Source of the DNA: Candidatus Micrarchaeia archaeon
GTDB lineage: Archaea; Micrarchaeota; Micrarchaeia; Anstonellales; JAHKLY01
Length of the DNA: 18,497 bases
Assembly: GCA_041653315.1 (NCBI GenBank)
Contig: JBAZFO010000024.1
Coordinates: forward strand, 1-18,497
Direction of reading: 5' to 3'
Of the stretch, positions 6,933 to 14,055 are shown piece by piece. The notes under the pieces were generated by a model, which had not been told where the DNA came from, ran no database searches, and saw only the letters and a list, made by a program, of their open reading frames with translations. Every line of letters starts with the position of its first letter. Positions within the stretch are counted from its first letter, which is position 1. A program made the position numbers and the translations under genes.

Positions 6933-7363
6933 ACTTTAAGTAATTTTTTAATTATTTTAAGATACTCTTTTGCAGTATCAAGAATATCTTCAGCCTCTAC
7001 TTCTTGAACTTCTTTGCTTTTTTCCAATCCATAAAGCAAATCATGTCTTGCTAATCGCAAGCTGTTTAATTCTCTAATAAATCTATTTTCTATAATTAAA
7101 TTATATTTTTCTGAAATGTAAATACACAAAGCAAAATGGCTTCTCTCTTCATAACCATCTTTAAATAATAAAGCTCTTGAAGAATGAAACATTGATGTAT
7201 ATGCACTGATTATTGAATCTTCATAAAATTTAGAATCAAACAATTTTTCTGCGTGCTCTAATTTTTCTTCTGCTGTTTTAATAGAATAAGTTACTTTTTG
7301 CAAATTTGGTTTTGTTTTTCTTAACAAACCTTTGTCTAAACATTCTTTTATAGTCAAATTCAT
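6929..7363 (-). CDS. HEPN domain protein, partner of wHTH-MNT gene (module 2)
   Basis: This 144-residue helical protein resembles PF05168-like HEPN proteins. It has helices with SAYTSMFHSSRALLFKDGY (about 53-71) and the motif R106-H-D-L-L-Y111-G near the C-terminus. As in module 1, tyrosine replaces the histidine of the RNase R-x4-6-H motif, at the same spacing. The ATG at 7363 overlaps the TGA of the upstream wHTH-MNT gene (ATGA), so the two are probably co-translated. The last 4 bp overlap the convergent ligase gene. A role as toxin-like partner of the MNT protein is inferred from gene pairing. Confidence 0.78.
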   Translation of the reverse strand: MNLTIKECLDKGLLRKTKPNLQKVTYSIKTAEEKLEHAEKLFDSKFYEDSIISAYTSMFHSSRALLFKDGYEERSHFALCIYISEKYNLIIENRFIRELNSLRLARHDLLYGLEKSKEVQEVEAEDILDTAKEYLKIIKKLLKV

Positions 7364-7959
7364 AAAACCACGGGTTTTTCACCATATAAAACTATTGAAT
7401 TTAATATAACTTCATCATAAAAAGCTTTTTCTTTTTTAGCTTTTTGCTTCCATTCAAAAAATGTAAAAGAAATAGGCATTATCTCTCTTTTCAATTCACC
7501 CTCAAATTTTAAGAGAATAGGTTTTTTCTTTTTTATATTACGCAAAATGATCAATATATCTATATCACTTTTTTCATCTGCAGTTCCCTTTACCATACTA
7601 CCATATAACAAAATAGAATCAATTTTTTCTTTTCCATAATAATCTAAAAAATAATCAACAACCCCGGTTTTTATAAATATATTTAAAAAAAGAACTCTTT
7701 TCCATTCTTTTACAAGTGGTGAATCAATAATAACTTTATATTGAGAAGTTCTACCAATCAGTTCACAAGACAACATTTTATTCTCTTTCATATAATTAAG
7801 ATACTCCCTACAAGACATAGGACTTATATCTAATTCTCTTGCTAGACCTCTGATTGAAAACTTTTTGTTTGGATGAAAAAGTACTTTTTCCATTACTTTG
7901 AAAAGCCCATACTTTTTTAGCATTTTATCTCCATACAGTTCAATGTGTTCTTTTTTCAT
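7360..7959 (-). CDS. Winged-helix / minimal nucleotidyltransferase fusion (module 2)
   Basis: From the ATG at 7959 the protein has 199 residues. An N-terminal winged helix (about 18-78; KFSIRGLARELDISPMSCRE) is joined to an MNT domain with G120-S121 ... S131-D-I-D134 (LLYGSMVKG, KSDIDILI). The architecture matches module 1 (2116-2709), but sequence identity by eye is low, so the two are distant relatives. An in-frame ATG at 7977 is rejected as start: it lies inside the palindrome ATACATATGTAT, whereas 7959 is 28 nt from a TATA-like TTTAAA. Expected role: a nucleotidyltransferase antitoxin that may also repress its own promoter. Confidence 0.8.
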   Translation of the reverse strand: MKKEHIELYGDKMLKKYGLFKVMEKVLFHPNKKFSIRGLARELDISPMSCREYLNYMKENKMLSCELIGRTSQYKVIIDSPLVKEWKRVLFLNIFIKTGVVDYFLDYYGKEKIDSILLYGSMVKGTADEKSDIDILIILRNIKKKKPILLKFEGELKREIMPISFTFFEWKQKAKKEKAFYDEVILNSIVLYGEKPVVL

Positions 7960-8036
7960 GTATTTTATATTATACATATGTATTTTTAAATATATATTAA
8001 ATACTTTTTGTATTTTATATTATACATATGTATTTT
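7959..8036 (-). promoter_or_regulatory. Promoter with 28-bp direct repeat and palindromes (wHTH-MNT module 2)
   Basis: A perfect 28-bp direct repeat occupies 7959-7986 and 8009-8036, exactly 50 bp apart. Each copy contains the 12-bp palindrome ATACATATGTAT (7972-7983 and 8022-8033). The inner copy touches the start codon. A TATA-like TTTAAA at 7985-7990 lies at its far edge, 28 nt from the ATG. The outer copy lies about five helical turns upstream. This looks like a two-site operator for the winged-helix product. Confidence 0.6.
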
Positions 8037-8110
8037 ATATTATAATAAAAGTTATAATAAAGTTTTGTATAATTAGGTTTTATTATGACTACTCCTCCTA
8101 TAAATAGTTT

Positions 8111-8143
8111 AAAATATAAAAAAGATAAAAAGAAAAGAAAAAA
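8111..8143 (-). terminator. Pyrimidine-rich terminator of the surface protein gene
   Basis: On the minus strand, right after the stop of the surface protein gene (8151), come four to five runs of 4-6 T broken by single bases and no hairpin. This is the usual form of an archaeal intrinsic terminator. Confidence 0.5.
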
Positions 8144-8150
8144 TGTTAAA

Positions 8151-10280
8151 TTAATAACATTCTCCTATATCAAGCACTACTTCTACTGGTGCTGTTCCTG
8201 GTTCTGTTATTCTAAGTTTTGCCCATTTTGCTGTTAATGTATGTCCTATCCCTATTTCTAAAACTTCAATTGTTTTCCCATCAAATACTACTGATTCTCC
8301 TGTAGCTAATGTTAATCTTTTATCATCAGTTGCACTTGTTAAATGTAGAACAGCTCTTTCATTATCTCCAGTTGCCATATCTATATCATCAACTTTTAAT
8401 ATATATGGTACTGAAGCGCCATAGGACATATCAATTTCTTCTCCAATACTTTTTATATACCACATATAAGGAGTTACTTGTATTTTTGCCCATTTTGCAC
8501 TTAAAGTAGTACCTATAGCAACTTTATTTAAAGTAAAACTTAAATCTCCCGAAGGACCCGACCAAGTATAATCTTCTCCTTCTGTTGCTACATCTTGATA
8601 TAATACTTCTCTTGTTGTATTATCTAATATAGAAAATATCATTCCTCCATTAAAATCATATGTTTCAGTATCTTTTGGTAGTCCTAAATCAACTAAACGT
8701 AAAGATATTCCTGGTTCAAGTGAGGTTTCTTCACCAATAGATAAAACTACTTCTTCTCCACCAATATTAAATTTAGCCCATTTTGCAGTTAAAGTAACTC
8801 CTGGCGCTAATTCAGTTAAAGTAAAATTGAAATCAAAAAGAGAATGAGTATATGATTCACCAATATCCATTTTATCTTGTATAAAGATACTCCCTGTTGT
8901 ATCATCAATTATTTCAAATATTGCAGAATACTTTTCAGGATGTGTAACTGTTATATCTTCTAAACAAATTTCTTCAGTATCACAAGGTTCTGCTGGGCCT
9001 ATAGAGATAGATATATCTAAAACTTCTATTTCTGTTTCTGCAAATGTTTGACTATCTCCTTCTCTTCCAGTCCATGTTGTTGAAGAGTTATCCTCATTAG
9101 TAATTTTTATTTGAACAGATTTATCAAGTACTGGACAAGCACCACAAGGAGATGCATATCCTAATGTTTCATAAATATTCCTAATTTCAACTATTTCACT
9201 ACCAACTCTTTGTCTGTTCCCTTCTCTTCCAGTCCAGTCTAATGTAGTATTTAAATTACTAATTCTCACTGTTACTCTTTCATCTAAAACTGGACAAACA
9301 CCATATAAATTTTCTTCAACTTTCATACATGCCCATCTTTGAAATAATTCTACTCCATAAACAGTTTTACAAACACTTATATTAAGTTCATTACTTGGAC
9401 CTAATAATTCATATTCTCCTGGACAAATTATAGTATGATCAATTACCGAAGTAAATGCGCGGTTATATACAGTAATGGATACTGGATGATCTGTTGGATC
9501 ATCACAACTTCCACTAACTAAAATATCATTTAAAACTACCCTATAATTCTCTGTTTCAAAAGATTCATCTAATTCTATTAGTTCATAACCTTCTCCACAA
9601 TCTTCACATGATGTTGTTTCAGATCCTAAACATAATGCGCTTGAATTTGTTACATTTGAAACTAAAACCCAGTATGCTTTTCCTGGTTCTATTACTGAAG
9701 AAGCTTGATATGTTCTTGAAACTGGATCATACCAATAAGCTTGAGGATCTGATAAAATTCCAGATGAAAGTGTTATATCATCTAAAGAAACTGGTTCATA
9801 TATTGAACCTATTAAATTCCATCCATTAACTACATTATAACATTTTTCTGTTATTGGAGTTCCACAATATCCAAAAGTAAAATTTGCTATTGAAGATGAA
9901 CGAGAGGATACATCAATAGATGTAGCAAAATTATATAAAACAAAATATCCTTCAGATGGATAAGAAGTTAAAGTATTATAATAATCACCACTTAAAGGTG
10001 CATAAGCATAAACACCAGAATGTCCTGGAAACATTCCTGCAGAAGCATAAATACTATCATCAATAGGAACAGAAACCATATTCCATCTATTATAATAAGT
10101 ATTCTCAAAATAAGTTTCATTACAATCTTCTTCACTCATTGAAGAACGTATTTCAAAATATCTCATTGATTCCTCACTAACAGATTCTGGTTTAACTGCT
10201 GGCAATCCAACTGCAAAAACAGAACTCATTAAAATTCCAAATATAAAAAGAGTTGCAATTAAAAAAATTTTTTTATCCAT
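8151..10280 (-). CDS. Secreted surface protein with two kinds of internal repeat
   Basis: The start is placed at the ATG at 10280 (709 residues), because GGTGAT lies 6 nt before it; an ATG at 10286 directly abuts that SD. An N-terminal signal peptide of about 25 residues (MDKKIFLIATLFIFGILMSS, then VFAVG) is clear, and no C-terminal anchor is seen. Counting from 10286, WNM/WNL motifs occur near 68 and 156. Two CPVLD ... TWTGREG-type units lie at about 331-380 and 384-435. Three long beta-rich units each contain AKWAK (501, 597, 686). The protein is probably extracellular, with S-layer or adhesin-like architecture; the family is not recognised. Many cysteines in the middle part may form disulfides. 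Confidence 0.75.
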   Translation of the reverse strand: MDKKIFLIATLFIFGILMSSVFAVGLPAVKPESVSEESMRYFEIRSSMSEEDCNETYFENTYYNRWNMVSVPIDDSIYASAGMFPGHSGVYAYAPLSGDYYNTLTSYPSEGYFVLYNFATSIDVSSRSSSIANFTFGYCGTPITEKCYNVVNGWNLIGSIYEPVSLDDITLSSGILSDPQAYWYDPVSRTYQASSVIEPGKAYWVLVSNVTNSSALCLGSETTSCEDCGEGYELIELDESFETENYRVVLNDILVSGSCDDPTDHPVSITVYNRAFTSVIDHTIICPGEYELLGPSNELNISVCKTVYGVELFQRWACMKVEENLYGVCPVLDERVTVRISNLNTTLDWTGREGNRQRVGSEIVEIRNIYETLGYASPCGACPVLDKSVQIKITNEDNSSTTWTGREGDSQTFAETEIEVLDISISIGPAEPCDTEEICLEDITVTHPEKYSAIFEIIDDTTGSIFIQDKMDIGESYTHSLFDFNFTLTELAPGVTLTAKWAKFNIGGEEVVLSIGEETSLEPGISLRLVDLGLPKDTETYDFNGGMIFSILDNTTREVLYQDVATEGEDYTWSGPSGDLSFTLNKVAIGTTLSAKWAKIQVTPYMWYIKSIGEEIDMSYGASVPYILKVDDIDMATGDNERAVLHLTSATDDKRLTLATGESVVFDGKTIEVLEIGIGHTLTAKWAKLRITEPGTAPVEVVLDIGECY

Positions 10281-10332
10281 ACTCATATCACCTTCATAAT
10301 TAAGTTTAATAATATTTATTTGAAAACAAAAG

Positions 10333-10348
10333 ATATATATATATATAT
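10333..10348. repeat. (AT)8 dinucleotide tract
   Basis: Sixteen base pairs of perfect AT repeat lie in the 123-bp gap between the divergent surface-protein and Sec61-beta genes. It is easily melted DNA and may be part of either promoter. Confidence 0.6.
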
Positions 10349-10403
10349 GTCTATTAAAAATAATAATTAAATAAAAAACATTTAATTTTGTAGAGGTTAT
10401 AAT

Positions 10404-10577
10404 ATGTCAATAAGTAGAAAAAGTTTTTCAACACCATCAAGCACTGCAGGATTATTAGGTGTCGGTTCTGGATCATCAGGTGGTTTTAAAATTTCACCAA
10501 AAATTATTTTATTAATCGCAGTGGTTTTTATAATTGCAGTTTATTTATTTGGATTAATGGCTAAATCTACTTTTTAA
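10404..10577 (+). CDS. secG: Preprotein translocase subunit Sec61-beta (SecG-type)
   Basis: This short gene encodes 57 residues. The cytosolic N-terminus has the family pattern (TPSSTAGLLG at about 10-19), followed by KISPK (29-33) and one membrane helix (about 34-52, ILLIAVVFIIAVYLFGL). This matches archaeal Sec61-beta, the small non-essential subunit of the SecYE translocon. ATG at 10404 with GAGGTTAT (10393-10400) upstream. Its last 11 bp overlap the 3' end of the convergent trxB gene. It sits beside the secreted surface protein, which would be a translocon client; the adjacency alone proves no link. Confidence 0.88.
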   Translation: MSISRKSFSTPSSTAGLLGVGSGSSGGFKISPKIILLIAVVFIIAVYLFGLMAKSTF

Positions 10578-11493
10578 TTTTTTTATTTTTTAAATATTCA
10601 AATACTTTAGAACCAGCTAATGCTCCTTCTGCTGCAGCATAAATTGCCTGCGCCCAAGAACCAGTTATATCTCCAGCTGCAAAAACACCGGGAATATTTG
10701 TCATTCTATTTTCATCAACTTTGATAAATTTATTTTTATCTAATTCAATTCCTAACCCTTCTGCCAATTGTGATAAAGGAACAGTTCCAATATTTATAAA
10801 AATTCCATCAATTTCTATTTCTCTTATTTCATTTGTTTTAATATTTTTTATTTTTATTTTTTCAACTTTATTTTTTCCTAAAATTTCAAGAACTGTTGTA
10901 TTATTCTGCAATTCTATATTAACCCTATTTTTAACATCATCTATTACGGCTTTTGTTGCAATAAATTCATCTGCAAAATCAAACAAATAAACCTTTTTGC
11001 ATAAATCAGTTAAAACTTGCGCAGATCTAAAAGCAGAATCTCCACCACCTATAATTGCTACTGTTTTATCTTTAAATAATGGTGCATCACATGTTGCACA
11101 ATATGCAACTCCTTTTCCCAATAATTCTTCTTCGCCTGGAATATTTAAATGTCTATAAACACTGCCTGTTGTTATAATAACAGATTTTGCTTTGATAGAA
11201 AAATCATTATTCCTTAATAAAAATCCTTCTTCAATTTTATCTATATCAGTTATTTCCTGCATTTCTACTTTAATATTTAATTTATCTAACTGCTCTTGTA
11301 GTTTCATTCCAAATTGTAAACCAGGAGCAGGATCAAAACCAGGATAATTTTCCAATAAAGGAGCATTATTTATTAATCCACCAATTAAACCTTTTTCTAA
11401 AATTATTGTTTTTAAATTTGATCTTGCGGTGTAAATTCCTGCCGAAGCACCTGCAGGCCCGCCACCTATTATTGCAACATCATATTCTTCCAT
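10567..11493 (-). CDS. trxB: Thioredoxin reductase-like flavoprotein
   Basis: The 308-residue protein has the two-domain TrxB layout: FAD motif GGGPAG (10-15), redox-active C132-A-T-C135-D, a second nucleotide-binding motif GGGDSA (149-154), and the closing FAD-site GVFAAGDITG near the C-terminus. It should reduce thioredoxin- or glutaredoxin-like proteins in the cytosol. After GGGDSA the usual HRRxxFR segment for the NADPH 2'-phosphate is replaced by LFDFADEFIATK (170-181), so NADPH preference is doubtful. The start is the ATG at 11493, with GGTGAT 5 nt upstream; a GTG at 11502 is in frame but lies in the SD. The gene follows the site-2 protease by 9 nt. Confidence 0.92.
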   Translation of the reverse strand: MEEYDVAIIGGGPAGASAGIYTARSNLKTIILEKGLIGGLINNAPLLENYPGFDPAPGLQFGMKLQEQLDKLNIKVEMQEITDIDKIEEGFLLRNNDFSIKAKSVIITTGSVYRHLNIPGEEELLGKGVAYCATCDAPLFKDKTVAIIGGGDSAFRSAQVLTDLCKKVYLFDFADEFIATKAVIDDVKNRVNIELQNNTTVLEILGKNKVEKIKIKNIKTNEIREIEIDGIFINIGTVPLSQLAEGLGIELDKNKFIKVDENRMTNIPGVFAAGDITGSWAQAIYAAAEGALAGSKVFEYLKNKKIKK

Positions 11494-11502
11494 GTAAATC
11501 AC

Positions 11503-12921
11503 CTATTTAAAAATCCAAGGAATAAAATTAGATATAAATCCAATTATTGTAATATACATTAATCCTTTAACTAAATTTTTATTTTTTATATTTATTCTTA
11601 TTATATGATAACCATCAAGAATAGGTAAAGGAATTAAATTCATTATCCCTACAAAGAAATTCAAAATTAAAATTAAAGCCAAAGTAGTATATACAAAAGT
11701 TAACCATTCAAATCCTTGTTTGAATTTCATAATTGGAGAAAAACCTTTCTCTGTTGCATATGAGTATAAAATTTTTTCATCAATATTTTTAATGAATTCT
11801 CCTTTATCAGTTAACACAATAACTGATTGATTATATGTTAAATTCAAAGTTGATAAATTAGTTTTTCCATCTACTGAATATATTTCAGTTCCTATGGGTA
11901 ATCCTTCGCCACCTATTACAAAATATCCAGATTCTCTTAATGGAGAAGAGCCAATAATAAACAAAGATAAAAGAATAAATGCAATAATCATTGTAAAAAT
12001 ATTTGCAGTTGAACCTGCAACCATAACTCTTGTTTGTTCGATATCTTTTCTTTCATTTAAATCCTTTTCATCTGGATCAATAAATGCACCCATAGGAATA
12101 AAACCAAAAAATGCTAATCCACCAGAATCTAATTTAACAGAGGGGTTACATAATCTTGATAAAAATCCGTGTGATGCTTCATGAACTAATAATAAAATAA
12201 CTAATGCAATAATACCTTCAAAAAATGGTAAATTTATTCCAGGCAATAATAAAGTCCCGCTTGGTTCAATAGGTACTGCATTGTTAATACCTAAGAAAAC
12301 TGAAACTAAATTTAATATCACTATCCCGGAGTATAAAATTAAAGATGCAATTAAAAAAAATGAAAATCCGCCTAAAATTAAAATAGTCATTAAAATTATT
12401 TGGGTAAATTCAAAACTTTTTATTCCTGCTAAACTCTGTGATGCTGCACCTATATCTATATTTGAAATTATAGATACAGTTAATGGAGCAATTAAAGGCA
12501 TAACAAAAATTAATGTAAAAAATATTAGTAATAATCCCAAAATAAAAGCAGATAAATTATGTATTAAACTTTCTTTTGAATTTTTAATTAAAAAATAAAA
12601 TCCTAAAACTCCAAATCCCCATACAAGACCTATATCAGCAAACATTTTCCAAAAATTAGGAAATTTTTTAGCAATTGTATCAATCAATTCTAATCCTTTT
12701 TTTGTTCTTATTAATAAAATACCATATCCGCCATCCATTTTATGAAGTTTTTGAATTATAATTCCTGTTATTGCCAATAATAATACAATCACTCCAAACT
12801 TTAATAATACTGGAGAATCAGAATCAAAATTTAATAAAAATATAAATAAAGATAAAGAAATCAAAATTATTAAGATAGTTAAAATATTTTTATTATTTTT
12901 AACCTTTAAAAAAAAATCCAT
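11503..12921 (-). CDS. Site-2 protease family membrane zinc metalloprotease
   Basis: The 472-residue protein has many membrane helices (for example about 13-31, 41-57, 100-113, 125-145, 172-210, 234-248, 300-318 and 405-430). H247-E-A-S-H251 inside a helix gives the zinc ligands, and LPILDGYH at 432-439 matches the second motif (N/L-P-x-x-D-G), with D436 the likely third ligand. A soluble PDZ-like loop lies at about 325-395. Such proteases cut membrane proteins within the bilayer, often to release regulators. trxB follows 9 nt downstream, so the two form an operon. The ATG at 12921 is about 26 nt from the central AT-rich element of the shared intergenic region. Confidence 0.88.
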   Translation of the reverse strand: MDFFLKVKNNKNILTILIILISLSLFIFLLNFDSDSPVLLKFGVIVLLLAITGIIIQKLHKMDGGYGILLIRTKKGLELIDTIAKKFPNFWKMFADIGLVWGFGVLGFYFLIKNSKESLIHNLSAFILGLLLIFFTLIFVMPLIAPLTVSIISNIDIGAASQSLAGIKSFEFTQIILMTILILGGFSFFLIASLILYSGIVILNLVSVFLGINNAVPIEPSGTLLLPGINLPFFEGIIALVILLLVHEASHGFLSRLCNPSVKLDSGGLAFFGFIPMGAFIDPDEKDLNERKDIEQTRVMVAGSTANIFTMIIAFILLSLFIIGSSPLRESGYFVIGGEGLPIGTEIYSVDGKTNLSTLNLTYNQSVIVLTDKGEFIKNIDEKILYSYATEKGFSPIMKFKQGFEWLTFVYTTLALILILNFFVGIMNLIPLPILDGYHIIRINIKNKNLVKGLMYITIIGFISNFIPWIFK

Positions 12922-12940
12922 ATAATTTTTTAATATAACA

Positions 12941-12951
12941 AATATTAAAAA
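12941..12951. promoter_or_regulatory. Central TATA-like element between the S2P and MBF1 genes
   Basis: Only 52 bp separate the two divergent start codons (12921 and 12974). AATATTAAAAA sits in the middle, about 26-27 nt from both ATGs, and no second good TATA box at the right distance is seen. One element may serve both leaderless transcripts. Confidence 0.4.
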
Positions 12952-12973
12952 GGTGTCTAATAATATCTATAAT

Positions 12974-13450
12974 ATGAATGAATGTGAAGTTTGTGGAAAA
13001 GCAGAAGCTGTATATCTTGTATTAATAGAAGGTGCTAAATTACAAGTATGTGGAAAATGCTCAAAAATGGGAGAGATAATCAGCAGTTTATATGAAGAAC
13101 ATAGAAAAGAAGAATTACGCGAGCGAGCAACAGAAAGACAATCAAAAGAATTATTTGGTACTGATAAAGAACTTATTGAAGACTTTGGTAAAAAAATATT
13201 AAACAAAATAAGAGAGATAGGAATCTCATATCATGTTTTAGCTGAAAGATTAAATGAAAAAGAATCTTATATTGAAAGAATCATTCAAGGTAAAACAAGA
13301 CCTGATGAAAAATTAGCATATAAAATTGAAAAAGAATTAAATATTAAATTATTTGAAGAATCAAGCGCACCAGCAAGTTCTGTAACACTAGGAAAACACA
13401 GGGAAATAACACTAGGAGATGTAATAGAAATAGAAAAAAAGAAAAAATAA
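12974..13450 (+). CDS. mbf1: Multiprotein bridging factor 1 (zinc ribbon + HTH)
   Basis: From the ATG at 12974 the protein has 158 residues. An N-terminal zinc ribbon (C4-x2-C7 and C26-x2-C29) is followed by a charged linker (about 42-65), then a cro/CI-type helix-turn-helix (about 70-128; YHVLAERLNEKESYIERIIQ), and a basic KKKK end. This is the archaeal MBF1 layout; eukaryotic MBF1 bridges TBP and activators, and the archaeal protein is linked to translation and ribosomes. The start is chosen because the TATA-like TATTAAAA (12943-12950) is 27 nt upstream; a GTG at 12953 in frame would add seven residues before the zinc ribbon. Confidence 0.92.
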   Translation: MNECEVCGKAEAVYLVLIEGAKLQVCGKCSKMGEIISSLYEEHRKEELRERATERQSKELFGTDKELIEDFGKKILNKIREIGISYHVLAERLNEKESYIERIIQGKTRPDEKLAYKIEKELNIKLFEESSAPASSVTLGKHREITLGDVIEIEKKKK

Positions 13451-14005
13451 TTAATTAATTCTTTCTTTTAAAATTTCTAAATTCTTTTTAATATTTTGAT
13501 CTTCTGGAGCAAAATGTTCTGCAAAAACCATTATAGTATATGTAAGCATTTCCAAATCTTTATGAATATTATGATATTTTGATTCCATTGTATCAAATTT
13601 CGCATTAACAGAATCTTTAAGCATTACAAAACCAACTGATGCAAGTTCAAGTCTCTCTAAATTTGCCTGCTCAAATTTAGTATTTGCTTCTTCCCCATAA
13701 TCAACTTCAAAAGGAGAAAATATTTTTGGTGCATTGTGTGAATTATATTCTTTATCATTTTCAAAGTATGTATTAATATTCTGAACATTTAAAGAAAAAG
13801 GATCATTATTTTTATTTTTAATTTCAATTGCCCTTTTGAATTTATCAAGTAAATTTTCTTCTATTTCACAATAGACTTCTACCGAACCATCATCAATATT
13901 TTTAACTCTGCCTTTAATATGTAAATTTCTAGCTATTTGCTTTATAATGGCCCTATATCCAACACCTTGGACTTGACCAGAAATTAAAAGTCTAACTTTA
14001 ACCAT
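13451..14005 (-). CDS. Acylphosphatase domain protein with long C-terminal extension
   Basis: Residues 1-88 are an acylphosphatase fold: GQVQGVGYR (10-18, R18 the phosphate-binding arginine) and VKNIDDGSVEV (34-44, N36 the catalytic asparagine). Such enzymes hydrolyse acyl phosphates. Typical family members are about 90 residues; this one has 184. The extra half (about 89-184) is predicted to be mostly helical (FEQANLERLELASVGFVMLK, then a stretch ending in LEILKERIN) and is not recognised. ATG at 14005, with GGGGAT 7 nt upstream. The gene diverges from FEN1 and converges directly on MBF1, whose stop codon abuts its own. Confidence 0.85.
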   Translation of the reverse strand: MVKVRLLISGQVQGVGYRAIIKQIARNLHIKGRVKNIDDGSVEVYCEIEENLLDKFKRAIEIKNKNNDPFSLNVQNINTYFENDKEYNSHNAPKIFSPFEVDYGEEANTKFEQANLERLELASVGFVMLKDSVNAKFDTMESKYHNIHKDLEMLTYTIMVFAEHFAPEDQNIKKNLEILKERIN

Positions 14006-14025
14006 ATTAATATATCCCCAACAGC

Positions 14026-14036
14026 TTTTTTAAAAC
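14026..14036. promoter_or_regulatory. Central palindromic TATA-like element between acylphosphatase and FEN1 genes
   Basis: TTTTTTAAAAC includes the perfect palindrome TTTTAAAA (14028-14035). Its centre is 24.5 nt from the FEN1 ATG and 26.5 nt from the acylphosphatase ATG. The start codons are separated by 50 bp. The symmetry makes a bidirectional promoter plausible. Confidence 0.45.
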
Positions 14037-14055
14037 TATCTAATAAAATACTTTT

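Noticed and set aside
7960..7977. Six extra N-terminal residues for wHTH-MNT module 2 from an ATG at 7977.
   Set aside because: The ATG lies inside the palindromic operator-like site, and the ATG at 7959 has the correct distance to the TATA-like element.
8085..8237. 50-codon plus-strand frame starting at an ATG, ending in a Cys-rich stretch.
   Set aside because: No SD is present, and most of it is antisense to the surface protein gene; the Cys/Trp/Phe-rich end is simply the reverse reading of an AKWAK repeat.
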